5,154 nucleotides of DNA, from assembly GCA_013298265.1 (NCBI GenBank), contig JAAFHE010000331.1, positions 1 to 5,154 on the forward strand. The letters are read 5' to 3'. Shown piece by piece: positions 1 through 5,154 of this stretch. The notes under the pieces were generated by a model, which was not told the DNA's origin, made no database searches, and worked only from the letters and a program-made list of their open reading frames with translations. The stretch comes from Lysobacterales bacterium. GTDB lineage: Bacteria; Pseudomonadota; Gammaproteobacteria; Xanthomonadales; Rhodanobacteraceae. Positions within the stretch are counted from its first letter, which is position 1, and every line of letters starts with the position of its first letter. A program made the position numbers and the translations under genes.

Positions 1-99
1 GGCCGGCCGCTGATCGTGCACAACATCGGCGCGGGCACGCAGCGCGAAGACATGCTGTTCGACTACGTCGTCACGGGCCACTACCGCTACGAGCAGTAA
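1..99 (+). CDS. C-terminal end of a DUF1287-family protein (partial)
   Basis: Frame 1 is open from the first base and ends at TAA (97-99), giving 32 residues; the start lies outside the window. The visible tail has the motif IVHNIGAG, then an acidic DMLFDY stretch, and ends in TGHYRYEQ. A His-Asn-Ile-Gly turn followed by a closing Gly-His-Tyr-Arg-Tyr is typical of the C-terminus of DUF1287 proteins (E. coli YijF type), recognised from memory. These are mostly exported proteins of unknown biochemical function, with a fold thought to be related to NlpC/P60-like hydrolases. Codon use is GC-rich like the neighbouring genes. It converges on the alkaline phosphatase gene across a 340-base repeat-bearing gap. 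With only the tail visible, the family call is fairly good but nothing can be said about export or catalysis. Confidence 0.72.
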   Translation, partial: GRPLIVHNIGAGTQREDMLFDYVVTGHYRYEQ

Positions 100-187
100 G
101 AAAGTTTTCTGCAAGTCCCGGGCGGCAAAGCTCTTGTGGGCGGCACCCAATCTCCACAACCCTGGCCATTGCTTCGCATTGGCCGGT

Positions 188-364
188 CCGGCCCGTTGGG
201 CGTTCAGAGCGATCAGAACCTGCGGTTCTGAGCGATCACTCTTCGTCCCGGCCCGTTGGGCGTTCAGAGTGATCAGAACCTGCGGTTCTGAGCGATCACT
301 CTTCGTCCCGGCCCGTTGGGCGTTCAGAGCGATCAGAACCTGCGGTTCTGAGCGATCACTCTTC
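188..364. repeat. 60-bp tandem repeat, 2.95 copies, each with a hairpin
   Basis: Three head-to-tail units occupy 188-247, 248-307 and 308-364. They are identical except for one base (T at 270, where the other two units have C), and the last unit stops three bases short. Each unit contains the perfect inverted repeat TCAGAACC, TGC, GGTTCTGA (213-231, 273-291, 333-351). This core is flanked and overlapped by two direct copies of GAGCGATCA, 23 bp apart (first unit: 207-215 and 230-238). The outer bases can also pair (AGAG.GATC with GATCACTCT), so each unit could fold into a long stem with a 4-base bulge. Near-perfect identity suggests recent expansion. The array may be a transcription barrier, a dispersed-repeat family or a protein-binding array; the sequence alone does not decide. 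Confidence 0.95.
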
Positions 365-385
365 ACCCCCTTGACTCAAGGGGGT
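365..385. terminator. Perfect G/C-rich inverted repeat, candidate bidirectional terminator
   Basis: ACCCCCTTGA (365-374) and TCAAGGGGGT (376-385) are perfect reverse complements around a single C. As RNA this gives roughly a 9-bp stem with a 3-base loop on either strand. It lies between two convergent genes, where a hairpin acting in both directions makes sense. No T-run follows on either strand, so it is not a classic intrinsic terminator. It may only pause polymerase, protect 3' ends, or work with Rho. Confidence 0.45.
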
Positions 386-388
386 GGC

Positions 389-423
389 AGAAGCGAAGCG
401 TGGTCGGGTCTTCGGAGGCTTCT
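389..423. terminator. Bulged inverted repeat just after the phosphatase gene
   Basis: AGAAG (389-393) pairs with CTTCT (419-423), and CGAAG (394-398) pairs with CTTCG (410-414). This leaves an 11-base loop and a 4-base bulge (GAGG, 415-418) on one side. Read on the minus strand, it starts about 16 bases after the stop codon of the alkaline phosphatase gene, the usual place for a 3'-end hairpin. There is no T-run behind it, so a terminator role is only inferred. Confidence 0.3.
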
Positions 424-439
424 CAACCACCCAAAGCGG

Positions 440-2158
440 TCAGTTTCCGAGCAGCTTCGCGCGGTCCGGCAGGTTCACGGGCACCTGGTCGGCATTGCAG
501 CTGCCGATCGCGCATAGCTGCTTGCGCAGCGCCGGCGCGCTCTGCGCAATGATGTGGAAAATGACATTCTGTTCGAGTTCGCCGTGGAAGGCCTGCGCGC
601 CGGGACCGCGCGCGAAGATCGCGACGTCTTCGCCGCCGTGGCTTTCGCTCATGAACGGGATGGTCGCTTCCTGCATGTAGTCCGGCGCCTCGGTGTCGAC
701 CTTGGTCAGATCCGGACGGCGGCTCGCCGGCTTGCCGAGGCTGCGGTAATAGTGCGGATAGGTCTTCGGGCCTTCGGGCTGGGTGTCGCTGGCGCCGACA
801 TAGCCGGGGCCGTTGGCATAGCCCAGCGTCGTATACGGCAGCTTGTGCTGGTCCAGCGCGAGCGTCGCGCCGGCGTCCTCGAAGTCCGAACCGCCGTGAA
901 CCAGACCGAGGATCGGGTTGCCGCGCTGCGGATAGCCGGCGAAGGTCAGCGTGTGCGAATGATCCGACGTGACGACAATCAGCGTGTCGGCGACGTCGGT
1001 ATCGTCCATCGCGACCTGTACGGCGTCGGAGAACGCGATCGTGTCGGTCAGCGCGCGGAACGCGTTGCCTGCATGGTGGCCGTGGTCGATGCGGCCGCCC
1101 TCGACCATGAGGAAATAGCCCTTGGGATTCTTCTTGAGCAGCTTCAGCGCCGTGCGCGTCATGTCCGCGAGACTGGGCTCGTCAGCGGCGATGCGGCCGG
1201 TTTCGCCGGCCGGCGGGTTGAGGCGGTCGTGGTCGAAGCGCATGTGTGAACGCTCGAACAGGCCGAGCAGGTGCCGCGTTGATGAAATATCTACTTTATC
1301 GAATTGTTCCTTGTTCCAGACGTAGCTGGCGCCGGGACGCGCACTCCACTGGGCGATCAGGTCACGCTGGTCCAGGCGCTTGCCGGGCCGTCCGGTCTCT
1401 TCCGGATCGCGCTGGGTCGGCAGCATGAAATTCTCGCGGCCGCCGCCGAGCGCCACCTCGAGGCCGTCGCCGAACGGCTGCTCGATGAGCTGGCGCGCGA
1501 GGTCGATGCAGTCGCCGCCCTTGGGCGACTGCGCCACATCGACGTCGGATTCCCAGTTGCGTTCGGGCAGATGGCCGTAAGTGGCGGCCGGCGTCGCGTG
1601 CGTGATCTTGGTCGTCGTAACAGCACCCGTGGACAGACCGGCGAGTTCGGCCAGTTCCAGCGCCGTCAGCACTTCCTGGCCGCGGCTGGACGCGCAGTCG
1701 GCGCGCTCGGCGGCCTGGGTGACGCTGATGAATCCGGCCCTGGTCTTCACGCCGGTCATGATCGCGCTCATGGTGCCGGCGGAGTCCGGCGTCTGCGCGT
1801 CGGTTTCGTAGGTGCGGCTCAGCGCGGTGTACGGCAGCGTCTCGAACGCGAGCCGCGCGCTTTCACCGTCCTTGCCCTGACGCTGGCCCAGCAGGATGTG
1901 CGCCGCGGTGATCGTCGGGATGCTCATGCCATCGCCGAGGAACACGATGACATTCTTCGCGCGCGGCGGCGTATGGCCGACGTTGGCATGCGCCGCGGCC
2001 GCGCCAGCCGTGAACCACCAGGCCGCGGTTTCCTGCTGCGGACGCTGGATTGCCGGCACCGCGATCGGTGTCGGCGCGCGCGCCGCGGAGGGGCCCGGCT
2101 GGCTGGCGCAGGCACTGAGGACGACGGCGGTGGCGGACAACAGGCACAAGGCTTTCAC
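440..2158 (-). CDS. phoA: Alkaline phosphatase, lipoprotein, eukaryotic-like active site
   Basis: Complete 572-residue protein that hydrolyses phosphate monoesters using two zinc ions and one magnesium (EC 3.1.3.1). The start is GTG at 2158 with GGAGAG four bases upstream; the nearest upstream ATG is out of frame and soon meets a stop. The N-terminus is a lipoprotein signal peptide with lipobox LSAC, lipidated at Cys17. Family residues are visible: Asp76 (GDGM), nucleophile Ser126 (PDSAGT), His187 and Thr189 (THATP), Arg200, Glu353, Asp358 and His362 (VEGGRIDHGHH), Asp399, His400 and His402 (SDHSH), and His507 (ESHGGED). His187 and His359 sit where mammalian enzymes have His and E. coli PhoA has Asp and Lys. 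Spacings and stretches such as YVWN and HLLGLFE also resemble placental/intestinal-type enzymes. Cys154/Cys217 and Cys549/Cys554 could form disulfides. An AT-rich codon island lies at residues 283-293. It is transcribed divergently from cpdB. The symbol names the family; a separate lineage name may be preferable. Confidence 0.95.
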   Translation of the reverse strand: MKALCLLSATAVVLSACASQPGPSAARAPTPIAVPAIQRPQQETAAWWFTAGAAAAHANVGHTPPRAKNVIVFLGDGMSIPTITAAHILLGQRQGKDGESARLAFETLPYTALSRTYETDAQTPDSAGTMSAIMTGVKTRAGFISVTQAAERADCASSRGQEVLTALELAELAGLSTGAVTTTKITHATPAATYGHLPERNWESDVDVAQSPKGGDCIDLARQLIEQPFGDGLEVALGGGRENFMLPTQRDPEETGRPGKRLDQRDLIAQWSARPGASYVWNKEQFDKVDISSTRHLLGLFERSHMRFDHDRLNPPAGETGRIAADEPSLADMTRTALKLLKKNPKGYFLMVEGGRIDHGHHAGNAFRALTDTIAFSDAVQVAMDDTDVADTLIVVTSDHSHTLTFAGYPQRGNPILGLVHGGSDFEDAGATLALDQHKLPYTTLGYANGPGYVGASDTQPEGPKTYPHYYRSLGKPASRRPDLTKVDTEAPDYMQEATIPFMSESHGGEDVAIFARGPGAQAFHGELEQNVIFHIIAQSAPALRKQLCAIGSCNADQVPVNLPDRAKLLGN

Positions 2159-2162
2159 GAGG

Positions 2163-2168
2163 CTCTCC
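2163..2168 (-). promoter_or_regulatory. Ribosome binding site of the alkaline phosphatase gene
   Basis: On the minus strand GGAGAG is followed by CCTC and then the GTG start. The match to the anti-Shine-Dalgarno core and the 4-base spacing support the GTG. They also explain why an otherwise weak start codon would be used. Confidence 0.7.
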
Positions 2169-2271
2169 GGGTCAAATGCTCATGACGGTAAGCAGGCAGT
2201 GTGACAGCGCCGCGTCGCGCCCGCTATCCGGCCGCCGGCGTGCCGGACATGCGACGGACGCAGGCCGATGC

Positions 2272-2277
2272 TAAGGT
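2272..2277 (+). promoter_or_regulatory. Possible -10 element upstream of cpdB
   Basis: TAAGGT sits 30 bases before the cpdB ATG in an otherwise GC-rich spacer, at a plausible place for a -10 box. I see no good -35 at 16-18 bases upstream. The TAA at 2272-2274 is also the in-frame stop that bounds the cpdB reading frame, and no ATG, GTG or TTG occurs in frame before 2308. No Shine-Dalgarno sequence precedes 2308, so cpdB would have a short leader without a clear ribosome site. Weak evidence. Confidence 0.25.
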
Positions 2278-2307
2278 TCGCGCCCGACCTTCAGCCACGT
2301 CCCTGCC

Positions 2308-4299
2308 ATGTCCCGTGCCCTGCTTGCCTTCAGTCTCGCTGCTGCCCTCACCGCCTGCGCCAGCGGCGGCGGCAGCAAGAATCTGCGCCTCGAAGACGGC
2401 GCGCGCGCCGACGTCGCGTTGCTCGAAACCACCGATCTGCACGCGAACGTGCTGAGCTTCGATTACTTCAAGGGCGTGGTCGACCCGACCCTCGGCTTCG
2501 AGCGCGTGGCGACGCTGATCCGCACCGCACGCGCGGAGAATCCGAACAATTTCCTGTTCGACGACGGCGACACGATCCAGGGCACGGCCCTGTCGGATCA
2601 CCAGGCCCTGGCCGAACGCCTGCCATGCACGCAGAAGCTCGCGACCTACAAGGCGATGGATGCGCTGGGCTACGACGCCGGCACCATCGGCAACCATGAA
2701 TTCAACTACGGCCTGGATTTTCTGGCCCAGGTCACCGGCACGCCGCTCGATGCCGACGGTGTCGATCCGCGGAAATGCCAGGGACCGGCGTTCCCGTTCG
2801 TGCTGTCCAACGTGTTTTCCGCGCGTGACGGCAAGCCGCTCTACGCGCCGTGGCTGGTGCTGGAAAAAAGCATCACCGCGTATACGGCCGACGGCAGCGC
2901 GATCAGTGTGCCGCTGCGCGTGGGCGTGCTCGGCTTCGCACCGCCGCCGATTCTCAAGTGGGACAAGCGCAACCTCGAAGGCAAGGTGACGACGCTCGGC
3001 GTGGTCGAGGCGGCGCAGAAGTACCTGCCGGAACTGCGCGCGCAGAAGGTCGATCTCGTCGTGGCGGTCTCGCACGGCGGCCTCAATCCTTCGCCCTATG
3101 TCAGCGATATGGAGAACGCGAACTGGCACCTGGCCGGCGTCGACGGCATCGACGCGATCATGCTCGGCCATTCGCACGACACCTTCCCGAATGCGGGCAA
3201 CCCCAAGTCGCGCTTCAACACGATGGCAGAGGTGGACAATCAGCGCGGCTTCGTGCGCGGCGTGCCGGCCGTCATGGGCAGCTTCTGGGGCAAGGGTCTG
3301 GGCGTGATCAAGCTCGCGCTGGAACGCAAGGGCGGCCGCTGGCAGGTGGTCAAGGACAAGAGCTACAGCGAAGTCCGCAGCATCTGCACCACCGATCAGG
3401 ACTGTGTCGCGCCGGATCCGGAGATCGCCAAGCTCGTCGATGCGGAGCACCGCGCGACGATCGCGTGGGTCGACACGCCGATCGGCGAGACGAGCTTCCA
3501 CCTGAGCACGTATTTCGCCGACCAGGGCGACGTCAGCGGGCTCGGCGTGGTCAACGCTGCGCAGCGCGCCTTCACCCAGGACTGGATCAGGAGCGAACGG
3601 CCAGACCTCGCCGGCATCCCGGTGCTGTCCGCCGCCGCGGCGTTCAAGGCCGGCTTCGCAGGGCCGGAAGACTACAGCGACGTCAAGCCCGGCAAGGTCA
3701 CGATCAAGAGCGCCGCCGACCTGTACCTGTATCCCAATACCATCGCCGCGGTGCAGATCGACGGTGCGATCCTCAAGGGCTGGCTGGAGAAATCCGCTGA
3801 GCGCTTCAATCGCATCGACCCGCGTTCGGCCGAGGCACAGGCGCTGATCAACACACGCGTGCCGACCTACAACTTCGACGTGATCCAGGGCCAGCTCAGC
3901 TACGCCATTGATCTCACGCGCGCAGCCGGCGAGCGTATCGTCAAGCTCACCCATGCCGGCAAACCGGTGAAACCGGAGCAGCCCTTCATCGTCGCGACGA
4001 ACAACTACCGCGCCAGTGGCAGCGGCAGCATCCCGGGACTGGACGGCAAGAACATCGTGCTGTCATCCGAGACGACCAACCGCGACGTGGTCATCGCGTG
4101 GCTCAAAGCGCACCCGAAGCTCGGGCGCGGCGACATCGAAGCCAGCCCGGTGAATTTCGTGCCGCTGACGCTCAAGACGCCGCTCACCTTCCGCTCGCGT
4201 GCAGGCCAGGCCGCGGTCGCCAAGGCAAGCGGACTCAAAGGCATTCGCGAACTCAGCGACAACGGCGACGGCACGGCGACGTACGGCTTTTCGCCCTGA
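2308..4299 (+). CDS. cpdB: 2',3'-cyclic-nucleotide 2'-phosphodiesterase/3'-nucleotidase, lipoprotein
   Basis: Complete 663-residue protein, close to the roughly 650 residues of E. coli CpdB. The family opens 2',3'-cyclic nucleotides to 3'-nucleotides and then removes the 3'-phosphate, allowing use of RNA breakdown products outside the cytoplasm. A lipobox (LTAC, Cys17) follows a short hydrophobic signal; Ala18 and Ser19 do not suggest inner-membrane retention. The N-terminal metallophosphatase domain (about 35-345) shows the two-metal ligands Asp43 and His45 (TTDLHAN), Asp88 (DDGDTIQG), Asn129 and His130 (GNHEFNYGLDF), His256 (SHGGL), and His288 and His290 (GHSH). The C-terminal nucleotide-binding domain (about 390-600) has the CpdB-like stretches ADLYLYPNT (470-478), TYNFDVI (520-526) and TNNYRA (564-569), whose tyrosines probably stack on the base. 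These favour CpdB over UshA or NadN. ATG 2308 is the only start after the in-frame stop at 2272. It is divergent from the phosphatase gene, with 149 bases between. Confidence 0.93.
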   Translation: MSRALLAFSLAAALTACASGGGSKNLRLEDGARADVALLETTDLHANVLSFDYFKGVVDPTLGFERVATLIRTARAENPNNFLFDDGDTIQGTALSDHQALAERLPCTQKLATYKAMDALGYDAGTIGNHEFNYGLDFLAQVTGTPLDADGVDPRKCQGPAFPFVLSNVFSARDGKPLYAPWLVLEKSITAYTADGSAISVPLRVGVLGFAPPPILKWDKRNLEGKVTTLGVVEAAQKYLPELRAQKVDLVVAVSHGGLNPSPYVSDMENANWHLAGVDGIDAIMLGHSHDTFPNAGNPKSRFNTMAEVDNQRGFVRGVPAVMGSFWGKGLGVIKLALERKGGRWQVVKDKSYSEVRSICTTDQDCVAPDPEIAKLVDAEHRATIAWVDTPIGETSFHLSTYFADQGDVSGLGVVNAAQRAFTQDWIRSERPDLAGIPVLSAAAAFKAGFAGPEDYSDVKPGKVTIKSAADLYLYPNTIAAVQIDGAILKGWLEKSAERFNRIDPRSAEAQALINTRVPTYNFDVIQGQLSYAIDLTRAAGERIVKLTHAGKPVKPEQPFIVATNNYRASGSGSIPGLDGKNIVLSSETTNRDVVIAWLKAHPKLGRGDIEASPVNFVPLTLKTPLTFRSRAGQAAVAKASGLKGIRELSDNGDGTATYGFSP

Positions 4300-4306
4300 C
4301 TGCGCA

Positions 4307-4339
4307 GGCCGGCTGATCGCGCCATCCGCGCGACCGGCC
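4307..4339 (+). terminator. Bulged GC-rich hairpin just after cpdB
   Basis: GGCCGG (4307-4312) pairs with CCGGCC (4334-4339), and TCGCGC (4317-4322) pairs with GCGCGA (4328-4333). This leaves a CATCC loop and a 4-base bulge (CTGA, 4313-4316) on the left arm. The stem starts eight bases after the cpdB stop codon. There is no T-run after it, so it is at best a factor-dependent or pausing terminator. The position and 12 paired bases are the support. Confidence 0.45.
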
Positions 4340-4354
4340 GGCATTGAGTGGTCT

Positions 4355-4388
4355 GGAAATATCCGGGAAATATCCCGCCGGGAAATCA
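4355..4388. repeat. GGAAATATCC repeat cluster, possible operator
   Basis: GGAAATATCC occurs at 4355-4364 and again at 4366-4375, an 11-bp period, and a partial third copy GGAAATC lies at 4381-4387. Overlapping inverted repeats occur in the same stretch: CGGGA, AATA, TCCCG (4364-4377) and TCCCG, C, CGGGA (4373-4383). The stretch is visibly AT-richer than its surroundings. It is upstream of the gene starting at 4512 by about 125 bases and downstream of cpdB. Repeats one helical turn apart often mark protein-binding sites, but no regulator can be named. Confidence 0.5.
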
Positions 4389-4474
4389 ATCGGCGCGTTC
4401 GCGCATCCGGAGATCCGACGACCACGTCCGCCGTTCAGGCATGCCGTTAGCCGGCGTTAATTCGTGCCACGGGT

Positions 4475-4505
4475 ACGCTGCAGCGTGAGCGTGGCCGGCT
4501 ACACT
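4475..4505 (+). promoter_or_regulatory. Probable leaderless promoter with a palindrome at -35
   Basis: TACACT (4500-4505) is a fair -10 hexamer. The ATG at 4512 begins six bases beyond it, where transcription would be expected to start, so the mRNA would be leaderless or nearly so. This fits the absence of any Shine-Dalgarno sequence there. The -35 area (about 4477-4482) matches the consensus poorly. It lies inside the perfect 12-bp palindrome ACGCTGCAGCGT (4475-4486), which could be an operator. Confidence 0.45.
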
Positions 4506-4511
4506 CGCGCC

Positions 4512-5154
4512 ATGAGCAAGAAGACCGAAGCGCCGGGCAGCGACGGCGACGGAATGCCGCAACCGGCCGCAAAGCCGCGCAGCCGCAGCAAGGCCGCCGA
4601 AACTGACGTCACATTGCCCGGATCGCCGCCAAAGCCGCGTGCGCCGCGCAAGCCGGCCGCGTCTGCAGCAAGTGACCCGACGGCCGCGGCAGATCCAACG
4701 GCGCAGACGCCGCGGTCGGCGCCGAAGCCGCGCAGCCGTGCACCGCGCGCAGCCGCGCCCGAGCCGCAGGATTCCGTGGAAGCATCCGCTGCGCCAGGCT
4801 ACACCGGCGCTTCCGCGACAACGGTCGCGCCTGCCGCGACAAGACCCGCTGCGGTGCCGCCGCTGCTCGCGGCGGGAGCCGCACAAGCGTCCGCTGCTCC
4901 TGCGACATCCACGCATCCTGCATCGACCCCGCCCGTCATACGTACAGACGCGCCAACGCCAGCGTTGCCGTCGGCTTCGGTCCCGCCCACGCCACGTCCA
5001 GCGACACCGGCGCACCGGGCGACGGACGCGTCCGCAGCGGTCGCGGCGACGGCACGCTCGGCACCGGCGCCGGTAGCACCAGCGACAGCGACGACAGCGT
5101 TCGGACGGCCGGCCACGCGGCCTGCTGCGGCCGCGCCGCCGCGTCACGGCACGA
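4512..5154 (+). CDS. Unrecognised protein with Pro/Ala-rich basic disordered N-terminus (partial)
   Basis: ATG 4512 opens a frame that runs without a stop to the window end, giving at least 214 residues; the C-terminus is missing. G or C predominates at third codon positions. The competing frames on both strands give implausible Arg/Cys-rich proteins, so this is the coding frame. The product starts MSKKTEAPGSDGDGMPQPAA and is dominated by Ala, Pro, Ser and Thr, with very few aromatic or large hydrophobic residues, so it should be disordered. A basic motif K-P-R followed by S-R or A-P recurs at residues 21, 41 and 72. Later residues (about 85-214) lose Lys and become Ala/Pro/Thr/Ser-rich. No signal peptide or convincing membrane segment is visible. 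The basic repeats could bind nucleic acid or another anionic polymer, or this may be a linker ahead of a folded domain beyond the window. I do not recognise the family and assign no function. Its start appears leaderless. Confidence 0.8.
   Translation, partial: MSKKTEAPGSDGDGMPQPAAKPRSRSKAAETDVTLPGSPPKPRAPRKPAASAASDPTAAADPTAQTPRSAPKPRSRAPRAAAPEPQDSVEASAAPGYTGASATTVAPAATRPAAVPPLLAAGAAQASAAPATSTHPASTPPVIRTDAPTPALPSASVPPTPRPATPAHRATDASAAVAATARSAPAPVAPATATTAFGRPATRPAAAAPPRHGT

Larger units (their letters stand above)
100..439. other. Convergent intergenic region with repeats, no gene supported
   Basis: This 340-base gap separates two genes that point at each other. I see no credible coding sequence. 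The only long plus-strand frame begins at a TTG (134) with no ribosome-binding site, and it is open mainly because the 60-bp repeat is a multiple of three. Bases 100-187 contain no structure I would name. Bases 188-364 are a tandem repeat, 365-385 and 389-423 are inverted repeats, and 424-439 leads to the stop codon of the phosphatase gene. Because both genes end here, the hairpins may act as transcription barriers in both directions. Confidence 0.75.

Noticed and set aside
188..364. CRISPR array
   Set aside because: The 60-bp units are identical end to end with no unique spacers between them, and no cas genes are nearby.
134..517. Plus-strand frame encoding a 20-residue repeat (RWAFRAIRTCGSERSLF type)
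   Set aside because: It begins at TTG without a ribosome site, is open because the 60-bp repeat is a multiple of three, and runs into the 3' end of the phosphatase gene on the other strand. Composition (Arg, Cys, Trp) is unlike a real protein.
554..1249. Plus-strand frames opposite the alkaline phosphatase gene (also 1304-2185)
   Set aside because: These are antisense shadows in a GC-rich gene; products are rich in Arg, Ala and Gly with no family motif.
2182..2207. Possible Pho box upstream of the phosphatase gene (CTGTCAC and CCGTCAT on the minus strand)
   Set aside because: The half-sites are similar to CTGTCAT but lie 19 bases apart, not the 11 expected of a PhoB site, and the segment 11 bases on matches poorly.
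2865..2871. AAAAAAG run inside cpdB as a possible frameshift site
   Set aside because: The cpdB frame continues through it with intact downstream family motifs, no alternative frame gives a sensible product, and no stimulatory structure was evident.
2224..3954. Very long minus-strand frame (576 residues) opposite cpdB
   Set aside because: It is antisense to a gene with clear catalytic motifs in the other frame. GC-rich third positions of cpdB suppress stop codons on the opposite strand, and the product shows no recognisable domain.
4386..5147. Minus-strand Arg/Cys-rich frame and the plus-strand Arg-rich frame at 4639-5076
   Set aside because: They are shadows of the Pro/Ala-rich gene starting at 4512. 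CCG and GCG codons read in other frames give Arg, Cys and Gly, and neither has a plausible start context.

Overview
The window is high-GC DNA with strong G/C preference at third codon positions. Gene content (a DUF1287-type protein, an alkaline phosphatase lipoprotein and a CpdB-type nucleotidase lipoprotein) suggests a Gram-negative gammaproteobacterium, perhaps of the Xanthomonadales/Lysobacteraceae. That placement is inference from gene content and style. No rRNA, tRNA or other taxonomic marker is present.

Layout. (1) 1-99 is the last 32 codons of a plus-strand gene whose C-terminus looks like DUF1287. (2) 100-439 is a 340-base gap between convergent genes. It holds a nearly perfect 60-bp tandem repeat (2.95 copies, 188-364), with a bulged hairpin in each unit, followed by two more inverted repeats. 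(3) 440-2158, minus strand, is a complete alkaline phosphatase lipoprotein. Its active-site residues match the eukaryotic/mammalian type of the family more closely than E. coli PhoA. (4) 2159-2307 is a short divergent intergenic region. (5) 2308-4299, plus strand, is a complete CpdB-type 2',3'-cyclic-nucleotide phosphodiesterase/3'-nucleotidase, also a predicted lipoprotein. (6) 4300-4511 holds a hairpin, a cluster of GGAAATATCC repeats and a promoter-like segment with a 12-bp palindrome. (7) 4512 to the window end is the start of a further plus-strand gene that never meets a stop. It encodes a Pro/Ala-rich, basic, disordered N-terminal region of at least 214 residues.

The two central genes form a plausible functional pair. 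CpdB removes phosphate from 2',3'-cyclic nucleotides (RNA breakdown products) and 3'-nucleotides, and the alkaline phosphatase cleaves phosphate monoesters generally. Both proteins carry lipoboxes, so both should be membrane-anchored and face the periplasm or the outside. Together they suggest scavenging of phosphate and nucleosides from nucleic-acid debris. I see no convincing Pho box between them.

I found no clear undescribed multi-gene system. The items most worth a second look are the 60-bp hairpin repeat array, the eukaryotic-type phosphatase with its AT-rich codon island, the helically phased repeats at 4355-4388, and the unrecognised disordered protein behind a probable leaderless promoter.
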